A stretch of 64,000 nt of DNA, taken from Nocardia vermiculata NBRC 100427. GTDB lineage: Bacteria; Actinomycetota; Actinomycetes; Mycobacteriales; Mycobacteriaceae. The notes beneath the pieces are model-generated. The model was not told where the DNA came from, did no database searches, and saw only the letters and a list, made by a program, of their open reading frames with translations. The first letter of the stretch is position 1, and every line of letters begins with the position of its first letter. The position numbers were made by a program, and so were the translations under genes. The stretch is from the NCBI RefSeq assembly GCF_001613265.1, contig NZ_BDCA01000004.1, positions 1-64,000 of the forward strand, in the 5' to 3' direction. Of the stretch, positions 40,508 to 50,778 are shown in pieces.

Positions 40508-41338
40508 TTGCCGCAGCACACGGGTGTGACCGGATCGGTGCGCGAGGAGTATCCCCGAAAACCTCCGGCGCTGTGGACCGATATGGCCATGCTGGTACTG
40601 GCCGTGGTGTCGGTGGTGCTGGTCGGCTGGATCACGTTCTTCCCGGTGTCGGGCCACACCTATCACGTGATCATGGTGGTCGATTATTCGATCTGCGCCA
40701 TCTTCGCGGCCGAATTCCTGTGGCGCTGGCGCCGAGCGGACTGGTCGTGGACCTTCCCGTTCGTGTATTGGTACGAGGTGCTGGGCATGATCCCGGTGAC
40801 CAGCCCGTTCTTCCGTGGCTTCCGGTTGCTGCGCATCGTGGTGATCCTGGTCCGGCTGGCCCGGGTCGCCGACCGGGCTTTCGGTGATCGGGTCACCGCC
40901 GCGGTGGTCAACCGTTCGGTGGGCGTGATCGTGGAGGCGGTGAAGCGACCGGTGACCATGGCGGTGCTCGATCAGGTCGCCGATGTGCTGCAGCGTGGGC
41001 AGTACACCCGCAATATCGCCGCGGCGCTCGAGGAGAACCGCGGCGAACTGGACGCGATGATGCTCGAATTGATCAAGCGCGATCCGGCGGTCGGGCGGGT
41101 TCGCTATGTCCCGTTCCACGACGAGATCATCCGCACCATCGCCGACACCAGTTTCCGGATCGTCTTCCAGGTGCTGGCCGATCCGCGTACCGATGAGCTG
41201 GTCAGCGATGTGCTGCGGGAAAACATCGATCAGATGCGGGATGCCGTGCGCGACGGCGAGCCGGTATCTCCGCCGTCGCGCAGCGATATGCCCGGCCGGA
41301 GGTCCGGCGAGATGCCGGTGTCTCAGCCGACCTCGTAG
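40508..41338 (+). CDS. Voltage-sensor-like (S1-S4) membrane protein without a pore
   Basis: 276 residues. TTG 40508 is preferred because GGAAGGGA is five bases upstream; an in-frame GTG at 40493 is possible. Four membrane segments are seen: S1 (~26-46), S2 with the F67-x2-E70 charge-centre pattern (AIFAAEFLW), S3 (~85-100) and an Arg-rich S4 (FRLLRIVVILVRLARVADR). No S5-pore-S6 or selectivity motif follows; the C-terminal ~150 residues are soluble and helical. It resembles ion transporter/Hv-like voltage sensors. Its 3' end overlaps the convergent SRPBCC gene by 16 bases. Confidence 0.75.
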   Translation: MPQHTGVTGSVREEYPRKPPALWTDMAMLVLAVVSVVLVGWITFFPVSGHTYHVIMVVDYSICAIFAAEFLWRWRRADWSWTFPFVYWYEVLGMIPVTSPFFRGFRLLRIVVILVRLARVADRAFGDRVTAAVVNRSVGVIVEAVKRPVTMAVLDQVADVLQRGQYTRNIAAALEENRGELDAMMLELIKRDPAVGRVRYVPFHDEIIRTIADTSFRIVFQVLADPRTDELVSDVLRENIDQMRDAVRDGEPVSPPSRSDMPGRRSGEMPVSQPTS

Positions 41339-41781
41339 TTCTCGCTGAAGGGGAATTTCTCGATGTATTCGATGAGGTTGGCGACCGCCTCGTCGTTGGC
41401 CCGGGACAGGGTGCGCTTGAGCAGCAGTCCGGGGACGGGGATCGGCAGATACACCTCGGAGTGGTACCAGACCTCGGTGCCGTCGTCGGTCTCCTCGATA
41501 TCGAACCAGCCGGAACCGCCGCCGCCGGCGGCACTCTCTACCACTTCCCAGGCGATGCGGTCTGCGGTGCAGGTGTACTCGAGCACCTGGCGATCGGAGT
41601 TGTTCAGGGTGGTCACGGTTGCATAGACCCGGCGCGGACGGTCGAATTCGTCGCGGGTCGCCACGCGCACATCACGATGTGCCGGCGACCACTCCGGGAT
41701 CCGGTCCACGGCGATCAGTGCGTCGTGCACCTGGTCGGCGTCTACCTCGATGATGAATCGGTGGTCGGTCTTCGTGCGCAT
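41323..41781 (-). CDS. SRPBCC family protein
   Basis: 152 residues from ATG 41781, behind GGAGG. A polyketide cyclase/START-type fold: HRFIIEVDADQVHDALI opening, strands (VYATVTTLNNSDRQVLEYTC), and a C-terminal helix (RANDEAVANLIEYIEKFP). It is distinct from the paralogue at 27611. Ligand unknown. Confidence 0.82.
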   Translation of the reverse strand: MRTKTDHRFIIEVDADQVHDALIAVDRIPEWSPAHRDVRVATRDEFDRPRRVYATVTTLNNSDRQVLEYTCTADRIAWEVVESAAGGGGSGWFDIEETDDGTEVWYHSEVYLPIPVPGLLLKRTLSRANDEAVANLIEYIEKFPFSENYEVG

Positions 41782-42048
41782 GTCTGTCTGTCCTCCACCC
41801 CCCGAACTGCTTCGGCCGATTGTCTCCGTGGTCACACCCGGCCGTCAACCGTTTGGTCTGTTCCAGAGTTACAGAGACCGTCCAGTTTTATTTGGACACA
41901 ATCGGGGCGCATCGTTTGCGGTCGCGCTGCCGGACGGCGCAACTCTCGTCGCCGTTCGTGCGGTGGATGCGTCGGCTCGCGAGGTCGACCCACAGATGAT
42001 CCCTGTCGATCCCCTGTGCTGGGAAGAGTGCTTGACGTAGTCGGCGGT

Positions 42049-42062
42049 CACGGTTAACCGTG
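42049..42062. promoter_or_regulatory. Palindrome CACGGTTAACCGTG
   Basis: A perfect 14-bp palindrome about 270 bases upstream of the SRPBCC gene. Regulator unknown. Confidence 0.35.
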
Positions 42063-42257
42063 GTGGTGGACCTGTTCGCGGAAATCACGCGGACCGTCCG
42101 TATCGATCGACCTCGGCGCCCGGAGTGACGATGCCGCGGAATTCGCTCGCCACGAGCGTCCGATATTTTCCCCGGACTTTCGAGTATTTCCACGATATTG
42201 CTGTCGGCCGGCCTGTGATCGCAGCCATATTGCTGCACAGTCGGCATCAACAAGCTA

Positions 42258-42273
42258 TGTGACAAGCTTCACA
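42258..42273. promoter_or_regulatory. CRP/GlxR-type site TGTGA-N6-TCACA
   Basis: A perfect match to the cAMP-receptor-protein consensus (TGTGACAAGCTTCACA). No start codon is close downstream on the plus strand, so its target is unclear; the nearest promoter it could serve is that of the minus-strand SRPBCC gene, ~480 bases away. Confidence 0.45.
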
Positions 42274-42360
42274 GGGTTTTCGGTGTGTCCTGCCCTGTCG
42301 GGAGTCTGCTGCCCACTTCTCGGCAGCACTACCCGTACCGGCAGCTGCCGGGCACGAAGG

Positions 42361-42780
42361 TCAACTGGCCGCGCGCAGGAAAGAGAGGCGTACCCGCCGG
42401 ATCGGGTTATCGACGTTGAGGTCCACGAACGCCACCGATTGCCAGGTGCCCAGTGCCATGTCACCACCCAGCACCGGCACGGTGGCGTAGGGCGCGATCA
42501 TGGCCGGCATGACGTGCGAGCGGCCATGTCCCTGCGAGCCGTGGGCGTGCCGCCAGCGATCGTCGGCCGGCAGCAGCTCGCCCAGTGCGCGCAGCAGATC
42601 GTCGTCACTGCCCGCGCCCAGTTCGATCAGGGCCACTCCGGCGGTGGCGTGCGGCACGAATACGTGCAGTAACCCGTCCGCGCCCGCGGCGACCTCACGT
42701 AAGAACATGGCGCACTGCGGGGTGAGATCGTGCACGACCTCGCGCTTGCCGGTGCTCAGTTCGATCTCGATGCTGTCCAT
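42361..42780 (-). CDS. YjbQ/UPF0047 family protein
   Basis: 139 residues. The family core is clear: PHATAGVALIELGAGSDDD, DDRWRHAHGSQGHGRSHV with the conserved His/Ser, and the closing GTWQSVAFVDLNV. Annotated in the family as secondary thiamine-phosphate synthase, but the physiological role is unsettled. Start at ATG 42780; divergent from a truncated gene 28 bases away. Confidence 0.88.
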   Translation of the reverse strand: MDSIEIELSTGKREVVHDLTPQCAMFLREVAAGADGLLHVFVPHATAGVALIELGAGSDDDLLRALGELLPADDRWRHAHGSQGHGRSHVMPAMIAPYATVPVLGGDMALGTWQSVAFVDLNVDNPIRRVRLSFLRAAS

Positions 42781-42807
42781 TCCCTCATCCTGCGCTCTCT
42801 GCGCGCT

Positions 42808-43164
42808 GTGCGGAGTCCGTATCACCGGGGCCGGACCGATATCGAGGCGTGCCACGCCGCGCTGTTCGAACGGTTTCACAAGGGGGCCCATTCGGACGGT
42901 GTGGCGGACCAGGTGCGCTTTCTCACATCCGACGTCGCGCCGGCGCATGGCAGGGGTGCGGTGGTGAAGGGAAAACAGCAGCGCAACCGCCGTAATCCGA
43001 AGGTGCAGACATGGGTTGCGGTGCGCCGCAACGGCCTCTGGGAGGTCGCCGCATTCCACAACACCGAATATCACTGGTTGATGGTGGCGCTGACCTCGAA
43101 ATTCGACGCGAGAACGGGCGCCTCCGCGCTGCCCGGCCCGGAGGTAGGCGGCCTACCGGCGTAG
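42808..43164 (+). pseudogene. N-terminally truncated SgcJ/EcaC (SnoaL-like) protein
   Basis: Up to 118 residues from a GTG at 42808, but only the part from about 42823 looks like the family (EACHAALFERFHKGAHSDG, VRFLTSDVAPAHGRGAVVKGKQ, then a C-terminal VAVRRNGLWEVAAFHNTEYH). The first ~35 residues of the cone fold are missing, replaced by sequence abutting the divergent yjbQ start. There is no ribosome binding site. It is either a remnant or a short variant; the SnoaL-like fold would be incomplete. Confidence 0.5.
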
Positions 43165-43168
43165 GCCG
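43149..43168. terminator. Hairpin over the end of the truncated SgcJ-like gene
   Basis: An 8-bp stem (CGGCCTAC / GTAGGCCG) with a 4-base loop, spanning its stop codon and lying 55 bases before ask. Possible terminator or leader structure. Confidence 0.4.
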
Positions 43169-43223
43169 GTCGGTAGTCTGGGTAGCTGGTAACAGCAGCT
43201 AGTCGATCTTGGAGGACCCCACT

Positions 43224-45526
<2,303 letters not shown>

Positions 45527-45536
45527 CAGATCTTTT

Positions 45537-45570
45537 CGAATGGGCCGTCCGGATCAGGGCGGCCCATTCG
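45537..45570. terminator. Hairpin terminator between asd and tetR
   Basis: A 14-bp stem (CGAATGGGCCGTCC / GGGCGGCCCATTCG, one G-T pair) with a 6-base loop, between convergent genes; it can serve both. Confidence 0.75.
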
Positions 45571-45588
45571 TCTGCCCGGCGGCTGCGA

Positions 45589-46173
45589 TCAGCGGCAGGT
45601 GCGCAAACCGTCGAAGACGATGGCGAAGGTGCGGGCGCGCTGCTCGGCGGTCGCGGTATGGGTGACGGCGAAGGCGCCCTTGAGGGTGCGCAGGAGGTCC
45701 TCGCCGTCGATATCGGTGCGGACCGCGCCGGCTTCCTGTGCACGGGCCAGAATTCGCGCGGCCACTTCTTTGAATTCCATGGTGGGGCCGGTGATCTCGA
45801 TCGTCTCGTGACCGCCGAGGGCCTCGGCGAGGTCGCGCTTCACGCCGCCCTGGGCGACCATGTGGCCGAGGAGTTCGAAGAAGGCCGCGCCCGGATCGTC
45901 GGCGTTCTCCAAGCCGCGCGCATAGTCGATCATTCGCTCGATATTGTCCACGATCGCGGCCTGGAACAGGGCTTCCTTGGTGGGGAAGTGGCGGTACACG
46001 GTGCCGGGCCCCACTCCGGCGCGGCGTGCGATCTCGTCCAGCGGCACCGAAATGCCTTCCGCCGCGAAGGCTGCGCGTGCGGCCGAAAGCACCCGTTCAC
46101 GATTGCGGCGAGCATCGGCACGTAGGGCGCGCCGCGGTGCCGCCCCGGCCTCTGCTGTCTGATTCTGCGCCAC
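45589..46173 (-). CDS. TetR family regulator
   Basis: 194 residues from GTG 46173. The N-terminal helix-turn-helix reads VPLDEIARRAGVGPGTVYRHF (~40-63); the C-terminal domain is of the SbtR-like type. There is no ribosome binding site, but TAGACT lies six bases before the GTG (46180-46185), indicating a leaderless mRNA. A 16-bp inverted repeat just upstream covers the expected -35, so autoregulation is likely. Targets unknown. Confidence 0.85.
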   Translation of the reverse strand: MAQNQTAEAGAAPRRALRADARRNRERVLSAARAAFAAEGISVPLDEIARRAGVGPGTVYRHFPTKEALFQAAIVDNIERMIDYARGLENADDPGAAFFELLGHMVAQGGVKRDLAEALGGHETIEITGPTMEFKEVAARILARAQEAGAVRTDIDGEDLLRTLKGAFAVTHTATAEQRARTFAIVFDGLRTCR

Positions 46174-46191
46174 AGCGAAAGTCTACCTGCA

Positions 46192-46233
46192 GAGCACGGA
46201 TAAGCGGGGCAGACGTTCCGCTTATCCGTGCTC
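46192..46233. promoter_or_regulatory. 16-bp perfect inverted repeat upstream of tetR
   Basis: GAGCACGGATAAGCGG and its exact complement are separated by 10 bases. On the minus strand it overlaps the -35 region of the leaderless tetR promoter (operator), and it also follows the beta-lactamase-like gene end (46274), so it could act as that gene's terminator. Confidence 0.6.
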
Positions 46234-46273
46234 GCCGATATCCGGCCCGGAACTTTCACATGCCGGGCTCGGC

Positions 46274-47620
46274 TCAGTGGATGCCCGGCGTGCGAGGGTC
46301 GGGCCCCAGGCACACCACCAGGAGGCAGCCGGGTGGCGTGTCGGCGAACGGTGCGGCCAGGGGAGTGTTCAGGCAGGACAGCACGTTGCAGTCGGGATAG
46401 GCATCCGGGCCGATACCGAACAGGGCCAGGCTGATGTTCGGGTCGAAAAAGGCGCGCGGGTCCAGCGTGACCGGCGGCTCGGTATACGGTCCGGGGTCGG
46501 GGATCGGCGGGTCCTGGAATGCGGCGAGCAGTCGCCGGAAGAATTTCCAGGTCAGTTCGGTCGGGTTCTGCAGGATCCCGGCTGGGCCGCCCGAACTGTG
46601 GTTGCCGAAGATTCCGGTCCACACGACGGTGAGATCCAGGCTGGGAATGAAGAAGGCGTTCTGCAGGCCCATGCCGGACATGGTGAACACATCCGCGGGC
46701 AGGAAGGCCGGCATCTCGATGCAGCCCGGGCCCACCCAGAACAGGTAGCCGTAACAGGTGTGGGTGGCGCCCGGCTGCTGCGCCCGGTGCAGATAGTCCG
46801 CCGAGATCACCTGCCGTCCGTCCCACCGGCCGTTCGAGCTGACCAGGAGTGCGAGTTTTGCCAGGTCGTCGGGTGGGATGAACAGGTGGGCGTAACCGTA
46901 GGTGTGGCCGGAGCGGTCTCGGGCCCAGTAGTAGTCGCCACGTTCGATACCCAAGGGGGAGAACAGTTCCCGCTGCGCGAACTGCTGTAGTGGTTCGCCG
47001 ACCGCCAACTCCACCACATACGACAGCAGGTCGACATTGCGCTGGCTGTAGGAGAATTCGGTTCCGGGAGGACTATCGAACCGCAGCCCCAGGGCCTGTA
47101 CGGCGCTGTTCGGATCGACCGGGACGACACCGGATATTCCCTCGTTGACCACGCCGACGCGCAGGCCGGAGGTCTCGGTCAACAGATTCTCGACCGTGAT
47201 CGCGCGATGGGCGGCATCGCCGAGCCCGGGTGGCAGGTAGGTGCCGATCGGAGCATTCAGGTCCAGCCGGCCCTGGTCCCGGGCGATGCCGGCGATCAGC
47301 GATACGACGGACTTGGTGACGCTCCAGACGTTCCATGCGACCGTGCCTGCCGTCTCGTTGTGTGGACCGGAGCCGACCAGGCAGTTGTGTCTGAATACCT
47401 TGATGTCGAGCCGGTTTCGCTCGGATGCGAAGTTCACGGCCGCGGCGAGGCGGTCGGTGTCCATACCCACTGCCTCGGGGGATGCGGTGGCGAACTCCCG
47501 GCCGGAGGTGGGCGTGCAGTGTGTTTCACCGCCCGGTTGCGCCTGTGCCGGGGTGGTGCAGAGTCCACCGATCAGCATCGTCGTCACAGCCCCGATCACC
47601 CAACCACGTAGGCGTCCCAT
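46274..47620 (-). CDS. Exported serine beta-lactamase-fold protein (class C/esterase family)
   Basis: 448 residues. A signal peptide (VIGAVTTMLIGGLCTTPAQAQ) is followed by a beta-lactamase domain with SVTK (S100, K103) and YSQRN as the SxxK and YxN elements. The C-terminal ~80 residues are a Pro/Asp/Cys-rich extension with several cysteines (CNVLSC, GCLLVVC). Members act as esterases, DD-peptidases or transferases; a true beta-lactamase is not implied. Confidence 0.82.
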   Translation of the reverse strand: MGRLRGWVIGAVTTMLIGGLCTTPAQAQPGGETHCTPTSGREFATASPEAVGMDTDRLAAAVNFASERNRLDIKVFRHNCLVGSGPHNETAGTVAWNVWSVTKSVVSLIAGIARDQGRLDLNAPIGTYLPPGLGDAAHRAITVENLLTETSGLRVGVVNEGISGVVPVDPNSAVQALGLRFDSPPGTEFSYSQRNVDLLSYVVELAVGEPLQQFAQRELFSPLGIERGDYYWARDRSGHTYGYAHLFIPPDDLAKLALLVSSNGRWDGRQVISADYLHRAQQPGATHTCYGYLFWVGPGCIEMPAFLPADVFTMSGMGLQNAFFIPSLDLTVVWTGIFGNHSSGGPAGILQNPTELTWKFFRRLLAAFQDPPIPDPGPYTEPPVTLDPRAFFDPNISLALFGIGPDAYPDCNVLSCLNTPLAAPFADTPPGCLLVVCLGPDPRTPGIH

Positions 47621-47751
47621 GGGTCGAGGCTAAACCGGCGGTGTCGGTGTCGATGGTCAACACGCAACGCCCGCAACCAAAACGGAATAGGCCGGAGCGT
47701 TCGTGGCCGCATGTGCCCGATGAGGTGCGCGACACACCGCCACACTCTTTT

Positions 47752-47770
47752 CTTGACTTATTCCAGAAAA
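47752..47770 (+). promoter_or_regulatory. FurA-type operator/promoter of furA-katA
   Basis: CTTGACTTATTCCAGAAAA resembles the conserved mycobacterial furA upstream motif. It contains TTGACT as -35 (47753-47758); CAGACT (47775-47780) sits 16 bases on and six bases before the furA ATG, fitting a leaderless autoregulated transcript. Confidence 0.6.
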
Positions 47771-47786
47771 TGGGCAGACTGGGTTC

Positions 47787-48230
47787 ATGCACACCGAGGG
47801 CTTCGATCCACGACAGCGCTTACGCGAGGTCGGCTTGCGGGTTACCCGCCCGCGGGTGGCGGTGTTGGAAGCGGTAGCAGCCCAACCGCATTCGGACGCC
47901 GACCGGGTCACCGCCACGGTGCGTGCGCAGCTGGGTTCGGTGTCCACCCAGGCCGTCTACGACGTACTCCACGCCTGTGTGGGCGCCGGCCTGCTGCGCC
48001 GTATCGAACCGGCCGGATCGCCGGCGTTGTACGAGGCCCGTATCGCCGACAACCACCACCATCTGGTGTGCAGGAGTTGCAACACCGTCGTGGACGTGGA
48101 CTGTGCCGTGGGTGGCGCGCCCTGCCTCGATCCATCGGACACGCACGGTTTCACGATCGACGAGGCCGAGGTCGTGTACTGGGGCCTGTGTCCACAGTGC
48201 CGGCGCTCCGGTGACGCTTCACCTCGATAG
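47787..48230 (+). CDS. furA: Fur family redox regulator (FurA/CatR type)
   Basis: 147 residues. Winged helix: [21 protein letters not shown] and [19 protein letters not shown]. Metal-site histidines lie in [19 protein letters not shown]. The cysteine pair CRSC and the C-terminal CPQC provide the redox/zinc site typical of FurA/CatR. It sits 44 bases before a catalase gene, the standard setting of a peroxide-sensing repressor of that catalase. A gene name of catR is equally apt because the partner here is a monofunctional catalase rather than KatG. Confidence 0.88.
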   Translation: MHTEGFDPRQRLREVGLRVTRPRVAVLEAVAAQPHSDADRVTATVRAQLGSVSTQAVYDVLHACVGAGLLRRIEPAGSPALYEARIADNHHHLVCRSCNTVVDVDCAVGGAPCLDPSDTHGFTIDEAEVVYWGLCPQCRRSGDASPR

Positions 48231-48274
48231 TCCGGGTCTCCTCCCGGGCAGTAGCACCACTACAGGAGGATTCG

Positions 48275-49753
48275 ATGACAGAGTCGACGACCAAACCCAC
48301 GACGACCAACACCGGAACCCCGGTACCCAGCGACAACGAATCGCTGACCGCGGGCACCGAAGGCCCGATTCTCCTGCACGATCACTACCTGATCGAGAAG
48401 CTGGCGCAGTTCAACCGGGAGCGGGTGCCCGAGCGCATCGTGCATGCCAAGGGTGCGGGCGCATTCGGTGAGCTGGTCGTGACCAACGACGTCAGTCGCT
48501 TCACCAAGGCGGCGCTGTTCCAGCCCGGTGCGCGGACCGAATCACTGGCCCGGTTCTCCACCGTCGCCGGTGAGCAGGGCAGCCCCGACACCTGGCGTGA
48601 CCCACGCGGTTTCGCGATCAAGTTCTACACGCCCGACGGCAACTACGACCTGGTCGGCAACAACACCCCGGTGTTCTTCATCAAGGACCCGATCAAGTTC
48701 CCCGACTTCATCCGGTCGCAGAAGCGCCTGCCCGACAGCGGACTTCGCGATCACAACATGCAGTGGGACTTCTGGACCCTGCGACCCGAGACCGCACATC
48801 AGGTGACCTGGTTGATGGGCGATCGTGGCATTCCGAAGACCTATCGCCACATGAACGGCTACGGCTCGCACACCTACCAGTGGATCAACGCCGAGGGGGA
48901 GCGCTTCTGGGTGAAGTACCACTTCAAGACCGATCAGGGGCAGCAGCATCTGACCCAGGCCGAGGCCGACACGTTGGCCGGCACCGATCCCGACTACCAC
49001 CGCCAGGATCTGTGGGACGCCATCGAGCGGGGTGAATTCCCCAGTTGGACCGTGTATGTCCAGGTGATGCCGGTGGGCGAGGCGGCGAACTATCGCTTCA
49101 ACCCGTTCGACCTGACCAAGGTGTGGTCGAAGCAGGACTACCCGCTGATCGAGGTCGGCACGTGGACGCTGAACCGCAACCCGCGCAACTACTTCGTCGA
49201 AATCGAACAGGCCGCGTTCGAGCCGTCGGCCATCGTGCCGGGTATCGGTTATTCACCCGACAAGATGCTGCTGGGCCGGGTGTTCGCCTATGCCGACGCG
49301 CATCGGTATCGCATCGGCACCAACTACCATCAGCTGCCCTCGAATCGTCCGCGGGCAGCCGAGGTGAACTCCTACTCGAAGGAGGGCGCCATGCGGTACG
49401 AATTCAACGCGCCGGAGGTGCCGGTGTACGCGCCCAACTCCTTCGGCGGCCCGCATGCCGATCCCGCGGCGGCGCCGGAGGAGGCGGCGTGGAGCTTCGA
49501 ACCAGAACAGGTCCGGGCCGGCTACCTGCAGCACGCCGAGGACAGTGACTGGGCGCAGCCCGGCACACTGGTCCGCGAGGTCTTCGACGACGAACAGCGT
49601 GACCGGCTGGTGAGCAATGTGGTCGGCCACGTGCTGGGCGGCGTCCGGGAACCGGTGCTCGGCCGGGTCTTCGAGTACTGGAAGAACGTCGACCCCGAGA
49701 TCGGCAAGCGCATCGAGGAAGGTGTCCGGGCCGGATCGAACGGCAACGACTGA
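48275..49753 (+). CDS. katA: Heme catalase (monofunctional, small-subunit)
   Basis: 492 residues with AGGAGG before the ATG. Distal site: H57 in [12 protein letters not shown]; the conserved Asn in NNTPVFF. Proximal heme ligand Y339 in [14 protein letters not shown]. It converts hydrogen peroxide to water and oxygen in the cytosol. Probably co-transcribed with the upstream Fur-type regulator; ended by a strong hairpin. Confidence 0.96.
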   Translation: MTESTTKPTTTNTGTPVPSDNESLTAGTEGPILLHDHYLIEKLAQFNRERVPERIVHAKGAGAFGELVVTNDVSRFTKAALFQPGARTESLARFSTVAGEQGSPDTWRDPRGFAIKFYTPDGNYDLVGNNTPVFFIKDPIKFPDFIRSQKRLPDSGLRDHNMQWDFWTLRPETAHQVTWLMGDRGIPKTYRHMNGYGSHTYQWINAEGERFWVKYHFKTDQGQQHLTQAEADTLAGTDPDYHRQDLWDAIERGEFPSWTVYVQVMPVGEAANYRFNPFDLTKVWSKQDYPLIEVGTWTLNRNPRNYFVEIEQAAFEPSAIVPGIGYSPDKMLLGRVFAYADAHRYRIGTNYHQLPSNRPRAAEVNSYSKEGAMRYEFNAPEVPVYAPNSFGGPHADPAAAPEEAAWSFEPEQVRAGYLQHAEDSDWAQPGTLVREVFDDEQRDRLVSNVVGHVLGGVREPVLGRVFEYWKNVDPEIGKRIEEGVRAGSNGND

Positions 49754-49764
49754 CAGCATCGGAC

Positions 49765-49803
49765 CGACGGGCCCGCATCGCGGTAGGCGATGCGGGCCCG
49801 TCG
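49765..49803 (+). terminator. Hairpin terminator after katA
   Basis: A perfect 17-bp stem (CGACGGGCCCGCATCGC and its complement) with a 5-base loop, followed by TCGTTTC. It may also end the convergent tetR transcript. Confidence 0.85.
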
Positions 49804-49828
49804 TCGTTTCGGAAGGGACCGCGAGGGC

Positions 49829-50596
49829 TCAGGCGTGCCGCCGGGCATGTAACCCGTCCATGATGAGCCCGATTTCCTCGTCGAAGTTCTCTTCCCGGAT
49901 TCGCGCGGAATCACCGCCGCGCTGGTCGAGATAGCTCCGGTAGATCCGCGGATACGGTCGCGCGGCACTTTCCGCGGCAGCCATGAACCGGGCGAACCAT
50001 TCCTGCTCGGCCAGCCCGCTACGGGTCACCGAGGTGAGCATCGCCGCCTCGGTCGAGCTGGTGCCGATGACGTAGGCCAACAAGGTATTCGAGGCGCGGT
50101 CCGCGGCCGACGGGCCGAACCCGGCGTTCTCCAGGATGGTCAGCAGCGATTCGGACAACCGCATCATGTTCGGGCCCAGATAGGCCAGGCCCGCACTGCT
50201 CATCACCACGGGAATCCATGGGTGCCGCAACATGATCCGGCGGATGTCGCGGCACAACTCGAGCATCGTGGCACGCCAATCGGCCGCGGTGCCGGTCGGC
50301 AATCGCAGTTCGCCGAAGGCCTCGTCGACCACGAGTTCCAGTAGTTCGTCCTTGTTGGCCACATGCGTGTAGAGCGATGTCGCGCCCGCGCCGAGCCGGG
50401 TGCCCAGCTTGCGCATGCTCAGCGCTTCGAAACCGTCGGTATCGAGCAGTGCGATGGTCTCGGCAACGATCTGCTCGCGGCTCAATGCCGGTTGCTCGCG
50501 CCGCCGGCGCTGCTCCCGAGTCCACACCGATTGCAGCTGCGCGGGTGCGGACTCGCTCGCCTCGGTGGGCGCGGTCGGCTCCGGGTGCGGCGCCAT
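49829..50596 (-). CDS. TetR family regulator of the divergent MFS pump
   Basis: 255 residues from ATG 50596 (AAGGGAGA upstream). After a disordered start, the helix-turn-helix covers about 50-95 (ALSREQIVAETIALLDTDG; KLGTRLGAGATSLYTHV), with a TetR_C class like that of TetR itself (ELCRDIRRIMLRHPW). Its gene diverges from an MFS transporter with palindromic sites in between, which points to repression of the pump relieved by its substrate. Confidence 0.87.
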   Translation of the reverse strand: MAPHPEPTAPTEASESAPAQLQSVWTREQRRRREQPALSREQIVAETIALLDTDGFEALSMRKLGTRLGAGATSLYTHVANKDELLELVVDEAFGELRLPTGTAADWRATMLELCRDIRRIMLRHPWIPVVMSSAGLAYLGPNMMRLSESLLTILENAGFGPSAADRASNTLLAYVIGTSSTEAAMLTSVTRSGLAEQEWFARFMAAAESAARPYPRIYRSYLDQRGGDSARIREENFDEEIGLIMDGLHARRHA

Positions 50597-50710
50597 GGCT
50601 CTCCCTTCGGATCCTGCTGATCCCCTGTCCAACTCCGGCACCAGCATAGCCCGGTCCGTACATTGTTCGAACCCCCGCACGCCGTACCCTTGCCGAACAC
50701 TGTGCGGTGA

Positions 50711-50725
50711 CCGTACAGTGTACGG
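50711..50725. promoter_or_regulatory. Operator palindrome CCGTACAGTGTACGG
   Basis: A perfect 15-bp palindrome in the tetR/MFS intergenic region. Related half-sites (CCGTACATTGT at about 50657, GCGTACGG at 50730) flank it, so several repressor dimers could bind. Confidence 0.65.
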
Positions 50726-50778
50726 AATAGCGTACGGTGTGCGCTCGAGGATTTCGAGAGATATCGAAAGGTTCGGCA

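Larger units (their letters stand above)
41782..42360. other. Intergenic region of ~580 bases with palindromes
   Basis: No reading frame here has convincing codon use or homology. It is AT-richer than its flanks and holds a 14-bp palindrome (42049-42062), a CRP-like site (42258-42273) and CCGGCAGCTGCCGG (42338-42351), which may end the minus-strand yjbQ transcript. Confidence 0.45.

Noticed and set aside
41888..42265. Minus-strand 125-codon frame in the gap before yjbQ
   Set aside because: Rare codon use, no ribosome site and no resemblance to any family; more likely non-coding.
46274..47620. Antibiotic-resistance beta-lactamase
   Set aside because: The SxxK and YxN motifs show only the fold; many such proteins are esterases or peptidases, so resistance is not claimed.
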